Source: Burkholderia lata (GTDB lineage Bacteria; Pseudomonadota; Gammaproteobacteria; Burkholderiales; Burkholderiaceae). From it: a stretch of DNA of 64,000 bases. Both the position numbers and the translations under genes were made by a program. Below are positions 26,768 through 35,553 of the stretch, one piece after another (position 1 is the first letter of the stretch; every line of letters starts with the position of its first letter). Where the stretch lies: assembly GCF_902499335.1 (NCBI RefSeq), contig NZ_CABVQK010000016.1, positions 161,105-225,104 of the forward strand, given 5' to 3'. The notes under the pieces were generated by a model. It saw only the letters and a list, made by a program, of their open reading frames with translations, was not told the DNA's origin and searched no databases.

Positions 26768-27535
26768 ATGCAACGTCTGCCGATGCGAACCCCGCCCCAC
26801 ATCTGGCCTGCGCTCTCCGCCGGCGTCCTGCTGATCGGCCTGACCGCGTGCGAGCGCACCACGCCGCCCGCCAGCCCGACGGCGGCACCCGCGTCCGCTG
26901 CGCCTTTGCCGGCCGCCCATGTGCCTGAAACGGCTGCGGTATCGCCGCTGCAAACGCTGCTAGGCGTATTCGGAAGGACGAAGGCCGCAACCTGGCCGGC
27001 GTTCGACAACGTGCCCGGCGTGCACTGGAGCGACGCGAAGCCGCTAGGCAATCCCGACAGCCATTCTCCCGAGGCCACGCACTACCGTGGCGGCAGCATG
27101 CTGCTCACCGGCTTCGGCGACGTGGATGTGCCGGACGGCAAGGTCGGCGAGGCAGCCGGCGTCAAGAAGGACAACGAAGGTCGCGTCGGCGTCGTACTCA
27201 ACGGCAATGCAGCTACCGTCCTGTCGATTGCGCTGCGGAAGTTCTACCCGAGCGACGACACGCAGGACATTCTGCTGCGCCAGTTCGGCGGCAATGCCGC
27301 GGTCAAGCGCATCGCCGGCAGATGCGCGCTCGACTACGGCACCACTGCACCGAACACACAAAGGAATGTGTTCTACCGGGTCAGCATCGCCAACGCTGCC
27401 GTGCAGGTGTTCGCGGAAACCTACGTCGATGAAGATGGCGGCAATCAGGGGCCGGGGGCGACGAACTTCGTGTTTTACCGCACCAGGCCGGACCAACGTA
27501 TCGCGCGCATGCAGTGCAAGGGCGCAGGCGCCTGA
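26768..27535 (+). CDS. Lipoprotein of unknown function
   Basis: Protein of 255 residues. The signal ends in the lipobox LTAC near residue 28, followed by a long Ala/Pro linker (about 29-60). The folded part begins near 'LLGVFGRTKAATWPAFDNV' and ends in two conserved-looking Cys-containing strands ('AGRCALDYG', 'ARMQCKGAGA'). I chose the ATG at 26768; the frame is open back to 26390, but that part crosses AT-rich DNA and the orphan tail. It is the first of five consecutive genes for exported proteins. No family was recognised. Confidence 0.75.
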   Translation: MQRLPMRTPPHIWPALSAGVLLIGLTACERTTPPASPTAAPASAAPLPAAHVPETAAVSPLQTLLGVFGRTKAATWPAFDNVPGVHWSDAKPLGNPDSHSPEATHYRGGSMLLTGFGDVDVPDGKVGEAAGVKKDNEGRVGVVLNGNAATVLSIALRKFYPSDDTQDILLRQFGGNAAVKRIAGRCALDYGTTAPNTQRNVFYRVSIANAAVQVFAETYVDEDGGNQGPGATNFVFYRTRPDQRIARMQCKGAGA

Positions 27536-27707
27536 GCAGGAGCGCTCGGCATCAGGACGCTCGCACGAGCAGTGCATGCCAGGGCCTGCTTGCCGCCGCA
27601 AAGGCGGCCGAAGCAGCGAAGTTTCGGGCACTCCACCACCCATCCGGACTGCTGATCGAATGGAAGACATCGACTTGACGCCGTCACTACACGGGAGAAG
27701 CAGCATC

Positions 27708-29579
27708 ATGCGTTCCGCACACCTGCGCCTGGCCCTCCTTGGGCTGATGCTCGGCCTTGGCTCGCACCACGCCGCGGCCGCGGCCGGCTGCGAGGCCAAT
27801 TTCAAGAGTGAAGCCGACACCGGTGCCGGCACACGCTTCTCGACGTTCACCACGGTGCCGGGCCTGGACGCACGCAACGCCATCGCGCAACTCAAGCAGA
27901 TTGCCGCGGGCGACGGCTTCCTGATCGGCGACGAGAACTACACCGGTTCCGCCGGCCAGCTGACGATCCAGCAAAAGCAAAGTGACCGCGCCCGCGGATT
28001 CGCCATTACGCTAACGGCCAATCAGGACACGAAGACCATTTCCGTCGCTACGACGTTGCCCCCAGGCATGCAGGCAGCACCCGAAGCCATCCGGGGCGGC
28101 ATGTGCGGCATGCTCGGCCGCGTCGACATGAGCCGCAACGCAGCGAGCACCGGCGTGGCTGCCACGGCGCCCGCGTCGTCCAACGACGCCTTTCCGGGGG
28201 CGCCCGCCTTTACCACCTGCACCTACAACTTCCGCCCCGCGCTGGATGGCGTCACCGGCCGCCACTACACCACCTGGTTGCCGATCAAGGCGCTGAACCC
28301 GGCGGACGCGGCCTCTCGGCTGGCACAAGCTGCCACCGCAGCAAAGCTGAGCGTGACGTCGAACGAACGACACGGCACGCTGACCGAAGTCACGATCGTC
28401 CAGCCGCTCCCGGACCAGGGGGAGAAGCGCTCATTCCCGATCCGCTTCATGCTGGAGGAGTCGCTGGGCGTGATCTCCGTAGTCGCCCGACTCAACCCGA
28501 AGCAGGAGATGGACGACGAAACGCTGCGCAAGGAAATCTGCTCGCTTGTCGCGGCCGCAACCGCGGCACCACCGGGCGAATCGAAAGAGCCCCCGGCGCT
28601 GCCCCGCGAGCGCAAGCTGGCAACCTGGCACGCCGGCATCGACTGGTTGATCAACCGCGCCGTGGTGGCCGGCAAGTCCCTCGTGATCGTGCCCGCCATC
28701 AACCTCGACAGAAAGTACACCGGCGACGAAGCCGTCAGCCAAAAGAAATGGGCGTTCCGTACCGACGTGACGGCCACCACCATCTGGCAAAACAAGGCCA
28801 ATGCCCATGACGTGATACGAGTGGGGCCGGACGAACCCTTCAACGAAGTGGGGCTGCACGGCTATGTATCGACCTTCGTGGCGGGCAACGCCCAGTACTT
28901 CGTCTACATCGTCAATCCGGGCACCTACACCGTCGCCGGCAACACCTACGAGACGACCTCCGACGCGATGTCGCAACTCGGCACCCGGCAGAAGCCGGGG
29001 CGTTCGCCGCTGGGGCAGATCTCGTTGCTGCCCAAGAAGAACACCGACTTCATCGAGTCGCAGGAATGGTTCAACGCGCAGTATCGTGACCGTGAGGTCA
29101 CGGATACGTACTGCTCGTCGATCTTCGTCCAGGGTGGCGGCTGCGCATTCTGGGCGACGGAGAAGAGAACGGTATCGGAGATGACCGAGCCTGCCGGATG
29201 GAAGTCCGTCACCCGGGAGAAGTCCGTCGACGGGCTGGCGGTCTCGACCAGGCTCAAGCGCGAGTTTGCTTCGTTCAGCGTCGCGCCGGGCGAAGCCATC
29301 GTGATTGACGGGCTGTACCCCACGCCGCCCAACGCGGACTACGACAAGCAAGCCTGCGAGATCGTCAGCGGCCAGATCCAGTGCGACCTGACGCGCTATA
29401 CCCTCACTCGCATCCCGGCCGACATGGCGCACGTACAGGGGCTGGCATCCGACCCGGGGTTCTACCCGCGCGCCACGCGCATTCTGTCCAACGCCAGGTA
29501 TCGCCCGCTCAAGCTCCTGGGCAAGCCGGGTGAACTTCGCTCGGTGTACGGCCAGGACTATTCGCTCGGCGTGCGTTGA
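27708..29579 (+). CDS. Large exported protein with an internal duplication, unknown function
   Basis: Protein of 623 residues with a Sec signal peptide (about 1-26, Ala-rich end). Two related domains follow: residues 28-133 and 171-278. Each starts with a cysteine, has an 'A..QL/RL.Q.A' helix after about 30 residues and closes with a cysteine about 106 residues later, so each probably has one disulfide. A beta-rich C-terminal domain (about 300-623) carries 'TTIWQNKANAHDVIRVG' and a Cys pair 'DTYCSSIFVQGGGCAFWA'. The ATG at 27708 has a GGGAGAAG ribosome site; an ATG at 27660 is possible. No known family was recognised. Confidence 0.75.
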   Translation: MRSAHLRLALLGLMLGLGSHHAAAAAGCEANFKSEADTGAGTRFSTFTTVPGLDARNAIAQLKQIAAGDGFLIGDENYTGSAGQLTIQQKQSDRARGFAITLTANQDTKTISVATTLPPGMQAAPEAIRGGMCGMLGRVDMSRNAASTGVAATAPASSNDAFPGAPAFTTCTYNFRPALDGVTGRHYTTWLPIKALNPADAASRLAQAATAAKLSVTSNERHGTLTEVTIVQPLPDQGEKRSFPIRFMLEESLGVISVVARLNPKQEMDDETLRKEICSLVAAATAAPPGESKEPPALPRERKLATWHAGIDWLINRAVVAGKSLVIVPAINLDRKYTGDEAVSQKKWAFRTDVTATTIWQNKANAHDVIRVGPDEPFNEVGLHGYVSTFVAGNAQYFVYIVNPGTYTVAGNTYETTSDAMSQLGTRQKPGRSPLGQISLLPKKNTDFIESQEWFNAQYRDREVTDTYCSSIFVQGGGCAFWATEKRTVSEMTEPAGWKSVTREKSVDGLAVSTRLKREFASFSVAPGEAIVIDGLYPTPPNADYDKQACEIVSGQIQCDLTRYTLTRIPADMAHVQGLASDPGFYPRATRILSNARYRPLKLLGKPGELRSVYGQDYSLGVR

Positions 29580-29612
29580 GCGCATGCCCCGAACCTCGCT
29601 CCGGAAATTGCC

Positions 29613-30005
29613 ATGACCGCCAAACCGTCCATTGCACGCAGCCTGTTCCTGATGGCCGCGCTGCTGCTCAATGCACAGGCTGCGCGTGCCGACAGCGATA
29701 CGTGCGGCAATCGCGCCGCTGCCATCGTGCGCAACGCGTACCCGAACGCCAGGCCCGGCAACGGCAACTTTACGCTCGATGGCCTGACCATCGTGACGCC
29801 CGCAGGCGACCCCGACGGCGAAACCGCACACATCGTGTGCCGCATCTGGCCCGACCACCCCGAGTTGATGCTCGCCGCAGTGCCCTTCGTCAAGGATGCG
29901 ACGCTCGGCGAATCGGAAGGCCGTCTCGATCTGCTCGTGCTCGACAAGACTGGCCGTTTGATCGGCACGACGATGCTGGCCGTCCGACACTGCGTCACGT
30001 CGTGA
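29613..30005 (+). CDS. Small exported protein of unknown function
   Basis: Protein of 130 residues with a Sec signal peptide ending near QAARA (about residue 25). The mature chain has three cysteines ('DTCGNRAA', 'IVCRIW', 'VRHCVTS') and looks like one small beta domain in the periplasm. It starts 33 bases after the 623-residue gene and is probably part of the same transcript. No family was recognised. Confidence 0.7.
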   Translation: MTAKPSIARSLFLMAALLLNAQAARADSDTCGNRAAAIVRNAYPNARPGNGNFTLDGLTIVTPAGDPDGETAHIVCRIWPDHPELMLAAVPFVKDATLGESEGRLDLLVLDKTGRLIGTTMLAVRHCVTS

Positions 30006-30111
30006 AACCCTCGCGCGGGTATCGCCGAAGGGTCACGACTGCGCGGAAGAGTCGCACATGAAGCGCGGCCTCACCCGGGCCTTGAACAACTGAATCAGCA
30101 CGGAAACCAGC

Positions 30112-30942
30112 ATGAAACCCACCATCCAGCACGTCACCTGTGTCGCCCTGCTCTTCACCGCGGCTTCTGCACATGCAATCGACTGCAAGAAGGCCAGTAA
30201 CCGCGTCGAGCACACGATCTGTGCCGATGAAAAACTCAAGGCCGCCGATGCGGAAATGGGCAAAACCTATACGGCCATCATGCAGCAAGCGGGCAACGAT
30301 GGCGAATTGCGCGCGATGCTGGTACGCAGTCAGAAACGCTGGCTCGAGGCTCGTGACAAGCGTTTCGCGGATCCGGTCGATTTTCCCGGCGCACCGAATA
30401 CCAAGGCCCTGCGTGCAAGCCTGCTCCAGGCGATCCGCCAGCGCACCGAGACATTGAGCGAACGCGGCAAGGCCGCGCCGCGCCTGCTTGAAACGGCCCT
30501 TGCGCAGCGCAAATTTCTGACGCAATTCACGGGCGGCCCGTTCGCCGGGTTCGAAACCCGATGCGACTTCCTCCCCCACGATGGTCAACTGAGCTACGGA
30601 TGCTTCAGCGAACGCCGCTATCAGCACCAGGACAGGATCTGCACGCTGCAAGACGATTGGGCGAGCGGCGGCTATTACGAGACGCGCCTGGTCGGTATCG
30701 TGGTCCAGGACAGGCTGGAAACCATTGCGACATGCGGCGACGGTTCCGAAGGCGGCAGCCCGTGTCCGGATGCGGATGAGCCGCGCAAGTCGACCGCCGG
30801 CTGGAATCTCCATCCAGGCCGCCCGGCCCTGGCGCCAACGGCGCTACCCAAGCTGGATGCCGAAGCCGAACTTGGCACGGAAGACACGGGCTGGCTACGT
30901 GCCTGCCTGACCGACAGCCGCTACCCTCGCGCAACGCGCTGA
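30112..30942 (+). CDS. Exported LprI-like (DUF1311) domain protein
   Basis: Protein of 276 residues with a Sec signal peptide cleaved at AHA (after residue 22). Residues about 23-100 match the lysozyme-inhibitor LprI N-terminal domain: C25 and C37 in 'DCKKASNRVEHTICADEKLK' and 'MLVRSQKRWLEARDK'. In mycobacteria such domains bind lysozyme; in proteobacteria most are uncharacterised. The C-terminal half has six further cysteines ('TRCDFLPHDGQLSYGCFSE', 'RICTLQDDW', 'ATCGDG') and fits nothing I know. It is the fourth exported protein in the row. Confidence 0.75.
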   Translation: MKPTIQHVTCVALLFTAASAHAIDCKKASNRVEHTICADEKLKAADAEMGKTYTAIMQQAGNDGELRAMLVRSQKRWLEARDKRFADPVDFPGAPNTKALRASLLQAIRQRTETLSERGKAAPRLLETALAQRKFLTQFTGGPFAGFETRCDFLPHDGQLSYGCFSERRYQHQDRICTLQDDWASGGYYETRLVGIVVQDRLETIATCGDGSEGGSPCPDADEPRKSTAGWNLHPGRPALAPTALPKLDAEAELGTEDTGWLRACLTDSRYPRATR

Positions 30943-31005
30943 AAACCGCGCGCATCGGGCGCGTCCGTCAGCGTTGAGAAACGAAAACCATGACAAGGAT
31001 TCGGC

Positions 31006-31662
31006 ATGATGCAGACACGAAGCAGAAGTCTCGAATTTGCAGTCAGGCGCACTGGCAGCATGTTCGTCACGACGCGGATTGTCGTGGCGGCATTGAGTTT
31101 ATGCATGCCGTTTGGCAGCGTGCACGGACAACCTGCGGACGCGGCCACGGCAGACCGCGCAGGCAAATCGCCTGTCGAATCTCAAGCGCCGGCGAACCTG
31201 AGCACGACGCAAGCGCTACAACGCATGCTGGCGCTGATTCAGGCAAGCAGCCAGGTTACCGACATCACGCCCGAAACGGTACACCGCATCTTTGGCGTGC
31301 AGACCACAGCGATTGGCAAGGATCAGTTCGGCTATGGTCAACGCTTGCCGGGCAACTGGGCATTCAGTATCCAGCGGGTGACGATCGGTGAGATCGGTCC
31401 GCGTGTGGATCTGATGTTTGATCCGATTCCCGGTACGCAGGCATCTCCGTTGACGACGTGTGAACCCAATTTCGCTCAATTCACGGAGGCACTGGAATCG
31501 ATGGGGTTCAGTCGCCACACCCATTATGGTGAACACAGTCGGAGGATCTTCGATTCTTTCGAGCGGCAACGCATGTATGTCGCGGTATACCCTCTCCGGG
31601 CGTTCTCCGATAACGGCGAGCCACTTGGTCCGGTCTGCGTGAAGGCGGTATTGGTGCGATAG
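31006..31662 (+). CDS. Exported protein of unknown function
   Basis: Protein of up to 218 residues with a signal peptide; the hydrophobic core is 'IVVAALSLCMPFGSVHG' (about 26-42). A start at the inner ATG (residue 19, 31060) would give a more usual signal. A low-complexity linker is followed by a folded region from about 70 on, with two cysteines near the end ('LTTCEPNF', 'GPVCVKAVLVR'). The GC content drops compared with the preceding genes. It closes the run of exported proteins. Confidence 0.65.
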   Translation: MMQTRSRSLEFAVRRTGSMFVTTRIVVAALSLCMPFGSVHGQPADAATADRAGKSPVESQAPANLSTTQALQRMLALIQASSQVTDITPETVHRIFGVQTTAIGKDQFGYGQRLPGNWAFSIQRVTIGEIGPRVDLMFDPIPGTQASPLTTCEPNFAQFTEALESMGFSRHTHYGEHSRRIFDSFERQRMYVAVYPLRAFSDNGEPLGPVCVKAVLVR

Positions 31663-32060
31663 GGCAAACCGCCTGCTTTGCGCCGGCAGTGAACGTATTG
31701 AATACACGCCGGGCCACTCGCGCAGTTCCACTTCTTCGGAACCTCGTAAGTCCTTGCCTTCGGGTTGGACTGGTACTCAACGACATCCGATTGGCCCTTG
31801 CCTCCAAAGCAGAGCCTCCCAACACTACGTACACGACTAAGACACTAGAAAGTCACGGCTCGTGGCGGATTTCAGAGAAAGCCGGCAGACCATCAATTCC
31901 CCGCAAACCCTTGTCCGACGGGGATTGGATGGATTTCAGCGGATCACATCGGATCATCCGGAAAATCTTCACAATTCATTTAACTTTCCGTGAGGACTTC
32001 GACACCGACCGCTGACTACGATGGGCGCATGTTTTCAGGACCTGCCGCCAGGAGCCCATC
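31663..32060. other. Gene-poor stretch before the msr operon
   Basis: About 400 bases, less GC-rich than average. The only open frame (31689-32015) has no ribosome site and a composition unlike a protein. The right part, with TTCACAATTCATTTAACTTT near 31967-31986, probably contains the promoter of msrB. Confidence 0.4.
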
Positions 32061-32591
32061 ATGCCCACCCGCAGACATCTGCTGTTCGCCGGCGCCACCG
32101 GCCTCGCCGTGCTCGCGACCCTGTCGTCCGTCGGCCGCCGCGCGCTGGTCGGCCGTGCGTTTGCCGCGCCGCCAGCCACCCCGCAGACGGCCGCCCCTTT
32201 TGAGGTCACCCTCAGCGACGCCGAATGGCATCGCCGGCTCACGCCCGCCCAGTACTCGATCCTGCGCGAAGCCGGCACCGAACGGCCGTACACCAGCCCG
32301 CTGAACGACGAGCACCGGCAAGGCACGTTCGCGTGCGCCGGCTGCAACCTCGCACTGTTCTCGTCGGCCACCAAGTTCGACAGCCATACGGGCTGGCCGA
32401 GCTTCTGGAAGCCGCTCGACCACGCGGTCGGCACCCACACCGACGCGTCGTTCGGGATGATCCGCACCGAAGTGCACTGCCGCCGCTGCGGCGGCCATCT
32501 CGGCCACGTGTTCGACGACGGCCCGCAGCCAACCGGCCTGCGCTACTGCATGAACGGCCTCGCGCTCGCCTTCCACCCCGTCGCCGCCTGA
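32061..32591 (+). CDS. msrB: Peptide-methionine (R)-S-oxide reductase, exported
   Basis: Enzyme of 176 residues that reduces methionine-R-sulfoxide in damaged proteins. A twin-arginine-like signal (TRRHLLFAG, residues 3-11, and AFAA near 36) sends it to the periplasm. The catalytic cysteine is C163 in RYCMN, and the four zinc cysteines are C92, C95, C140 and C143. It is followed by a DipZ-type electron-supply protein and an exported MsrA, so the three form a periplasmic methionine-repair system. MsrB is recycled by a thioredoxin-like partner, here presumably DipZ. Confidence 0.93.
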   Translation: MPTRRHLLFAGATGLAVLATLSSVGRRALVGRAFAAPPATPQTAAPFEVTLSDAEWHRRLTPAQYSILREAGTERPYTSPLNDEHRQGTFACAGCNLALFSSATKFDSHTGWPSFWKPLDHAVGTHTDASFGMIRTEVHCRRCGGHLGHVFDDGPQPTGLRYCMNGLALAFHPVAA

Positions 32592-32626
32592 TCCGGCCCC
32601 ACTCCCGACCGACTGGAGAACGCACC

Positions 32627-34489
32627 ATGCTGCTCATCGTCCTTGCCTACCTCGGCGGCGTACTCACGATCCTGAGCCCGTGCATCCTGCCCGTGCTGCC
32701 GTTCGTGTTCGCGCGCGCCGACCAGCCGTTCGTGCGCTCCGGCCTGCCGCTGCTCGCCGGCATGGCGCTCACGTTCGCCGTCGTCGCGACGCTCGCCGCC
32801 GTCGGCGGCGGGTGGGTCGCGCAGGCCAACCAGGCAGGCCGCTGGGTCGCGATCGTGCTGCTGGCGGTATTCGGCCTGACGCTGCTGATGCCGCGCCTCG
32901 CGGAGCACCTGACACGCCCGCTCGTCGCCGCCGGCAACCGGCTCACCGGCTTCGCGCAACGCGACGGCCGCCCGGCCGGCCCCGCGTCGTCGCTGCTGCT
33001 CGGCGTCGCGACCGGCCTGCTGTGGGCACCGTGCGCGGGCCCGATCCTCGGGCTCGTGCTGACCGGTGCCGCGCTGCGCGGCGCCAGCGTCGGCACGACG
33101 CTGCTGCTGGTCGCGTATGCGGCCGGCGCGGCGACGTCGCTCGGCGTCGCGCTCGTGATCGGCGGCAAGGTGTTCGCCGCGATGAAGCGCTCGCTCGGCG
33201 CCGGCGAATGGATCAAGCGCGGGATCGGCGTGGCGCTCCTGGCCGGCGTCGGCGCGATCGCGCTCGGCCTCGATACGGGTGCGCTCGCCCAGTTGTCGAC
33301 CGTCACGACGGGCGGGCTCGAAACGAAGCTCGTCGACCGGCTCGGCGGGCGTTCGAACGGCGCGCCGGCGGCGGCCGCAGCGACGGGCAACGCCACCGAC
33401 GACACGAGCGGCGGCGCGATGATGACCGCGGCTGCCGATGGCGCGCAGGCCGGCGGCGGAGCGATGGCCGGCAGCGCGATGATGCGCGCGGCCGGCGCGA
33501 CGCCGGCCGCGTTGCCCGTCGAAGGCACGCTGCCGTCGCTCGACGGCGCCGTGCAGTGGCTGAACTCGCCGCCGCTGACGGCGGCCGGCCTGCGCGGCAA
33601 GGTCGTCCTCGTCGATTTCTGGACCTATTCGTGCATCAACTGCCTGCGCACGCTGCCGTACACGACCGCCTGGGCACGCAAGTACGCGCCGTACGGGCTC
33701 GTCGTGATCGGTGTGCACGCACCCGAGTTCGCGTTCGAGCGCGACATCGGCAACGTGAAGAAAGCCGTGCACGACCTCGGCATCGGCTACCCGGTCGCGA
33801 TCGACAACGGTTATTCGATCTGGCGTGCGTTCGGCAATGAATACTGGCCCGCGCACTACTTCATCGACGCGCAAGGGCGCATCCGCCATCACCACTTCGG
33901 CGAAGGCGAATACGCTCAGTCGGAGCGCGCGATCCAGTCGCTGCTCGCCGAGGCCGGCCATCCGGAAGCGCTGAACGTGCCGCTCGGGCTCGCCGGCGCA
34001 CCGGCGAAGGGTGCGCTCGCGGCGGCTGACGCCGTGGACGTCCGTTCGCCCGAAACCTATGTCGGCTATGCGCGTGCGGAGAGCTTCACGTCGCCGGGCG
34101 GCGTCGTGCGCGATGCGGCGCACCGCTACGACGCGCCGGCGCACCCCGATCTCAACGACTGGGGCCTCGCCGGCACGTGGCAGGTCGGCGCCGAACGCGC
34201 GTCGCTCGCCGCGCCGTCGGGACGGATCGTCTACCGCTTCCACGCGCGCGACCTGCACCTCGTGCTCGGGCCGGGAGCGGACGGCCAGCCCGTGCGCTTT
34301 CGCGTGACGATCGACGGCGCGGCGCCCGGTGCCGCACATGGCACCGACGTCGACGCGCAAGGCTACGGCACCGTGACCGCGCAACGCCTGTACCAGCTGG
34401 TCCGGCAGCCCGGCGCGATCGCCGACCGCACGTTTGCGATCGAGTTTCTCGATCCCGGCGTGAATGCGTATGCGTTCACGTTCGGCTGA
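32627..34489 (+). CDS. dipZ: CcdA-thioredoxin fusion protein (DipZ-like)
   Basis: Membrane protein of 620 residues that carries electrons from the cytosol to the periplasm. Residues about 1-225 are a CcdA-type helical bundle with cysteines in 'LSPCILPVLPFVF' and 'GLLWAPCAGPILG'. An Ala/Gly/Met-rich linker (about 240-300) leads to a TlpA-like thioredoxin domain with the active site C336-I-N-C339. The last ~150 residues are a beta-sandwich of the DipZ C-terminal type. The ATG at 32627 follows a GGAGA site. It lies between msrB and msrA, whose catalytic cysteines it probably reduces. Confidence 0.9.
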   Translation: MLLIVLAYLGGVLTILSPCILPVLPFVFARADQPFVRSGLPLLAGMALTFAVVATLAAVGGGWVAQANQAGRWVAIVLLAVFGLTLLMPRLAEHLTRPLVAAGNRLTGFAQRDGRPAGPASSLLLGVATGLLWAPCAGPILGLVLTGAALRGASVGTTLLLVAYAAGAATSLGVALVIGGKVFAAMKRSLGAGEWIKRGIGVALLAGVGAIALGLDTGALAQLSTVTTGGLETKLVDRLGGRSNGAPAAAAATGNATDDTSGGAMMTAAADGAQAGGGAMAGSAMMRAAGATPAALPVEGTLPSLDGAVQWLNSPPLTAAGLRGKVVLVDFWTYSCINCLRTLPYTTAWARKYAPYGLVVIGVHAPEFAFERDIGNVKKAVHDLGIGYPVAIDNGYSIWRAFGNEYWPAHYFIDAQGRIRHHHFGEGEYAQSERAIQSLLAEAGHPEALNVPLGLAGAPAKGALAAADAVDVRSPETYVGYARAESFTSPGGVVRDAAHRYDAPAHPDLNDWGLAGTWQVGAERASLAAPSGRIVYRFHARDLHLVLGPGADGQPVRFRVTIDGAAPGAAHGTDVDAQGYGTVTAQRLYQLVRQPGAIADRTFAIEFLDPGVNAYAFTFG

Positions 34490-34564
34490 TCCGGGCCGGA
34501 CGCGGCGCACCGGTGCCGCTTCCGGACCACCCGCTTTCCACACCGCCTTTCGAAGGAGCACACC

Positions 34565-35308
34565 GTGAACACCACCTCCCCCCGCGGTCCCGCGCCGCAA
34601 CGGCGCACGGCGATGCTGCGCCGCATCGGCGCCATTGCCATCGCGGCCGCCGCCGTGTTCGGCTACCAGCGCATCGTCAATTCCGCCGAGCCGATGCGCA
34701 CCGTGCCCGCGCCGACGCTCGACGAAACACCCGGCGCGTCGCACGACGAGACGGCCGTGCTCGCCGGCGGCTGCTTCTGGGGCGTGCAGGGCGTATTCGA
34801 GCACGTGAAGGGCGTGAAGCAGGTCACGGCCGGCTATGCGGGCGGCGCGTCCGAAACCGCGCACTACGCGCTCGTCGGCTCGGGGCTGACCGGGCACGCG
34901 GAATCGGTTCGCATCGTCTACGACCCGACCCAGATCACGTACGGCCGGCTGCTGCAGGTGTTCTTCTCGGTCGCGCACGATCCGACCGAGCTCAACCGGC
35001 AGGGCCCCGACGAAGGGTCGCAATACCGGTCGGCGATCTTCCCCACCACCGCGCAGCAACGTGCGGTCGCGACCGCGTACATCGCGCAGCTCGGCACCGC
35101 GCACGTGTTTCCGGCACCCGTCGTCACGCGCGTCGAGGACTACAAGGGCTTCTACGCGGCCGAGACCTATCACCAGAACTACCTCGAGCTGCATCCCGAC
35201 GCACCGTACATCGCGTACAACGACATGCCGAAGATCGCCGGGCTGAAGCAGCACTTCCCGGCGCTGTACCGCACCGACGCGGTACTGTGGCGCGATGCGC
35301 ACTCGTGA
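34565..35308 (+). CDS. msrA: Peptide-methionine (S)-S-oxide reductase, exported
   Basis: Enzyme of 247 residues that reduces methionine-S-sulfoxide. The catalytic motif GGCFWG contains C70, and the substrate residues lie in 'YRSAIFPTT'. A hydrophobic segment (about 19-33) acts as a signal or anchor, unlike cytosolic MsrA, so it works in the periplasm with the other two gene products. The start is a GTG at 34565, well supported by AAGGAG six bases before it. Confidence 0.92.
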   Translation: MNTTSPRGPAPQRRTAMLRRIGAIAIAAAAVFGYQRIVNSAEPMRTVPAPTLDETPGASHDETAVLAGGCFWGVQGVFEHVKGVKQVTAGYAGGASETAHYALVGSGLTGHAESVRIVYDPTQITYGRLLQVFFSVAHDPTELNRQGPDEGSQYRSAIFPTTAQQRAVATAYIAQLGTAHVFPAPVVTRVEDYKGFYAAETYHQNYLELHPDAPYIAYNDMPKIAGLKQHFPALYRTDAVLWRDAHS

Positions 35309-35553
35309 CCGGCAAGCAGCCGCGTGACGGGGTGACGCCCGCCGCACGGCCCGGGCCGGGGCCGGTGCGGCTACGCACGGCCAGCACGCGCCGCCTTCGG
35401 CCCGGTTTGCGTTGCATCAACGAAACCGCGGCCGCCGTGCCGGGGCAAACCCGCATCGCGTCCGCCGCGACCGGCAACTTCGCGTAGACTTCTCCAGATC
35501 CCCGCCGCATCATGCGGCGCCCGGAATCCCAGTCCAGCCCGGAGGCGTCACGC

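Noticed and set aside
27087..27707. Upstream extension of the 623-residue exported protein
   Set aside because: It covers the end of the lipoprotein gene in another frame and would hide the signal peptide that begins at 27708.
31689..32015. Open frame of 108 codons before msrB
   Set aside because: No ribosome site, unlikely composition and lower GC content.
32543..35347. A 934-residue open frame antisense to dipZ and msrA
   Set aside because: Shadow of well-supported genes with low-complexity Arg/Ala composition.
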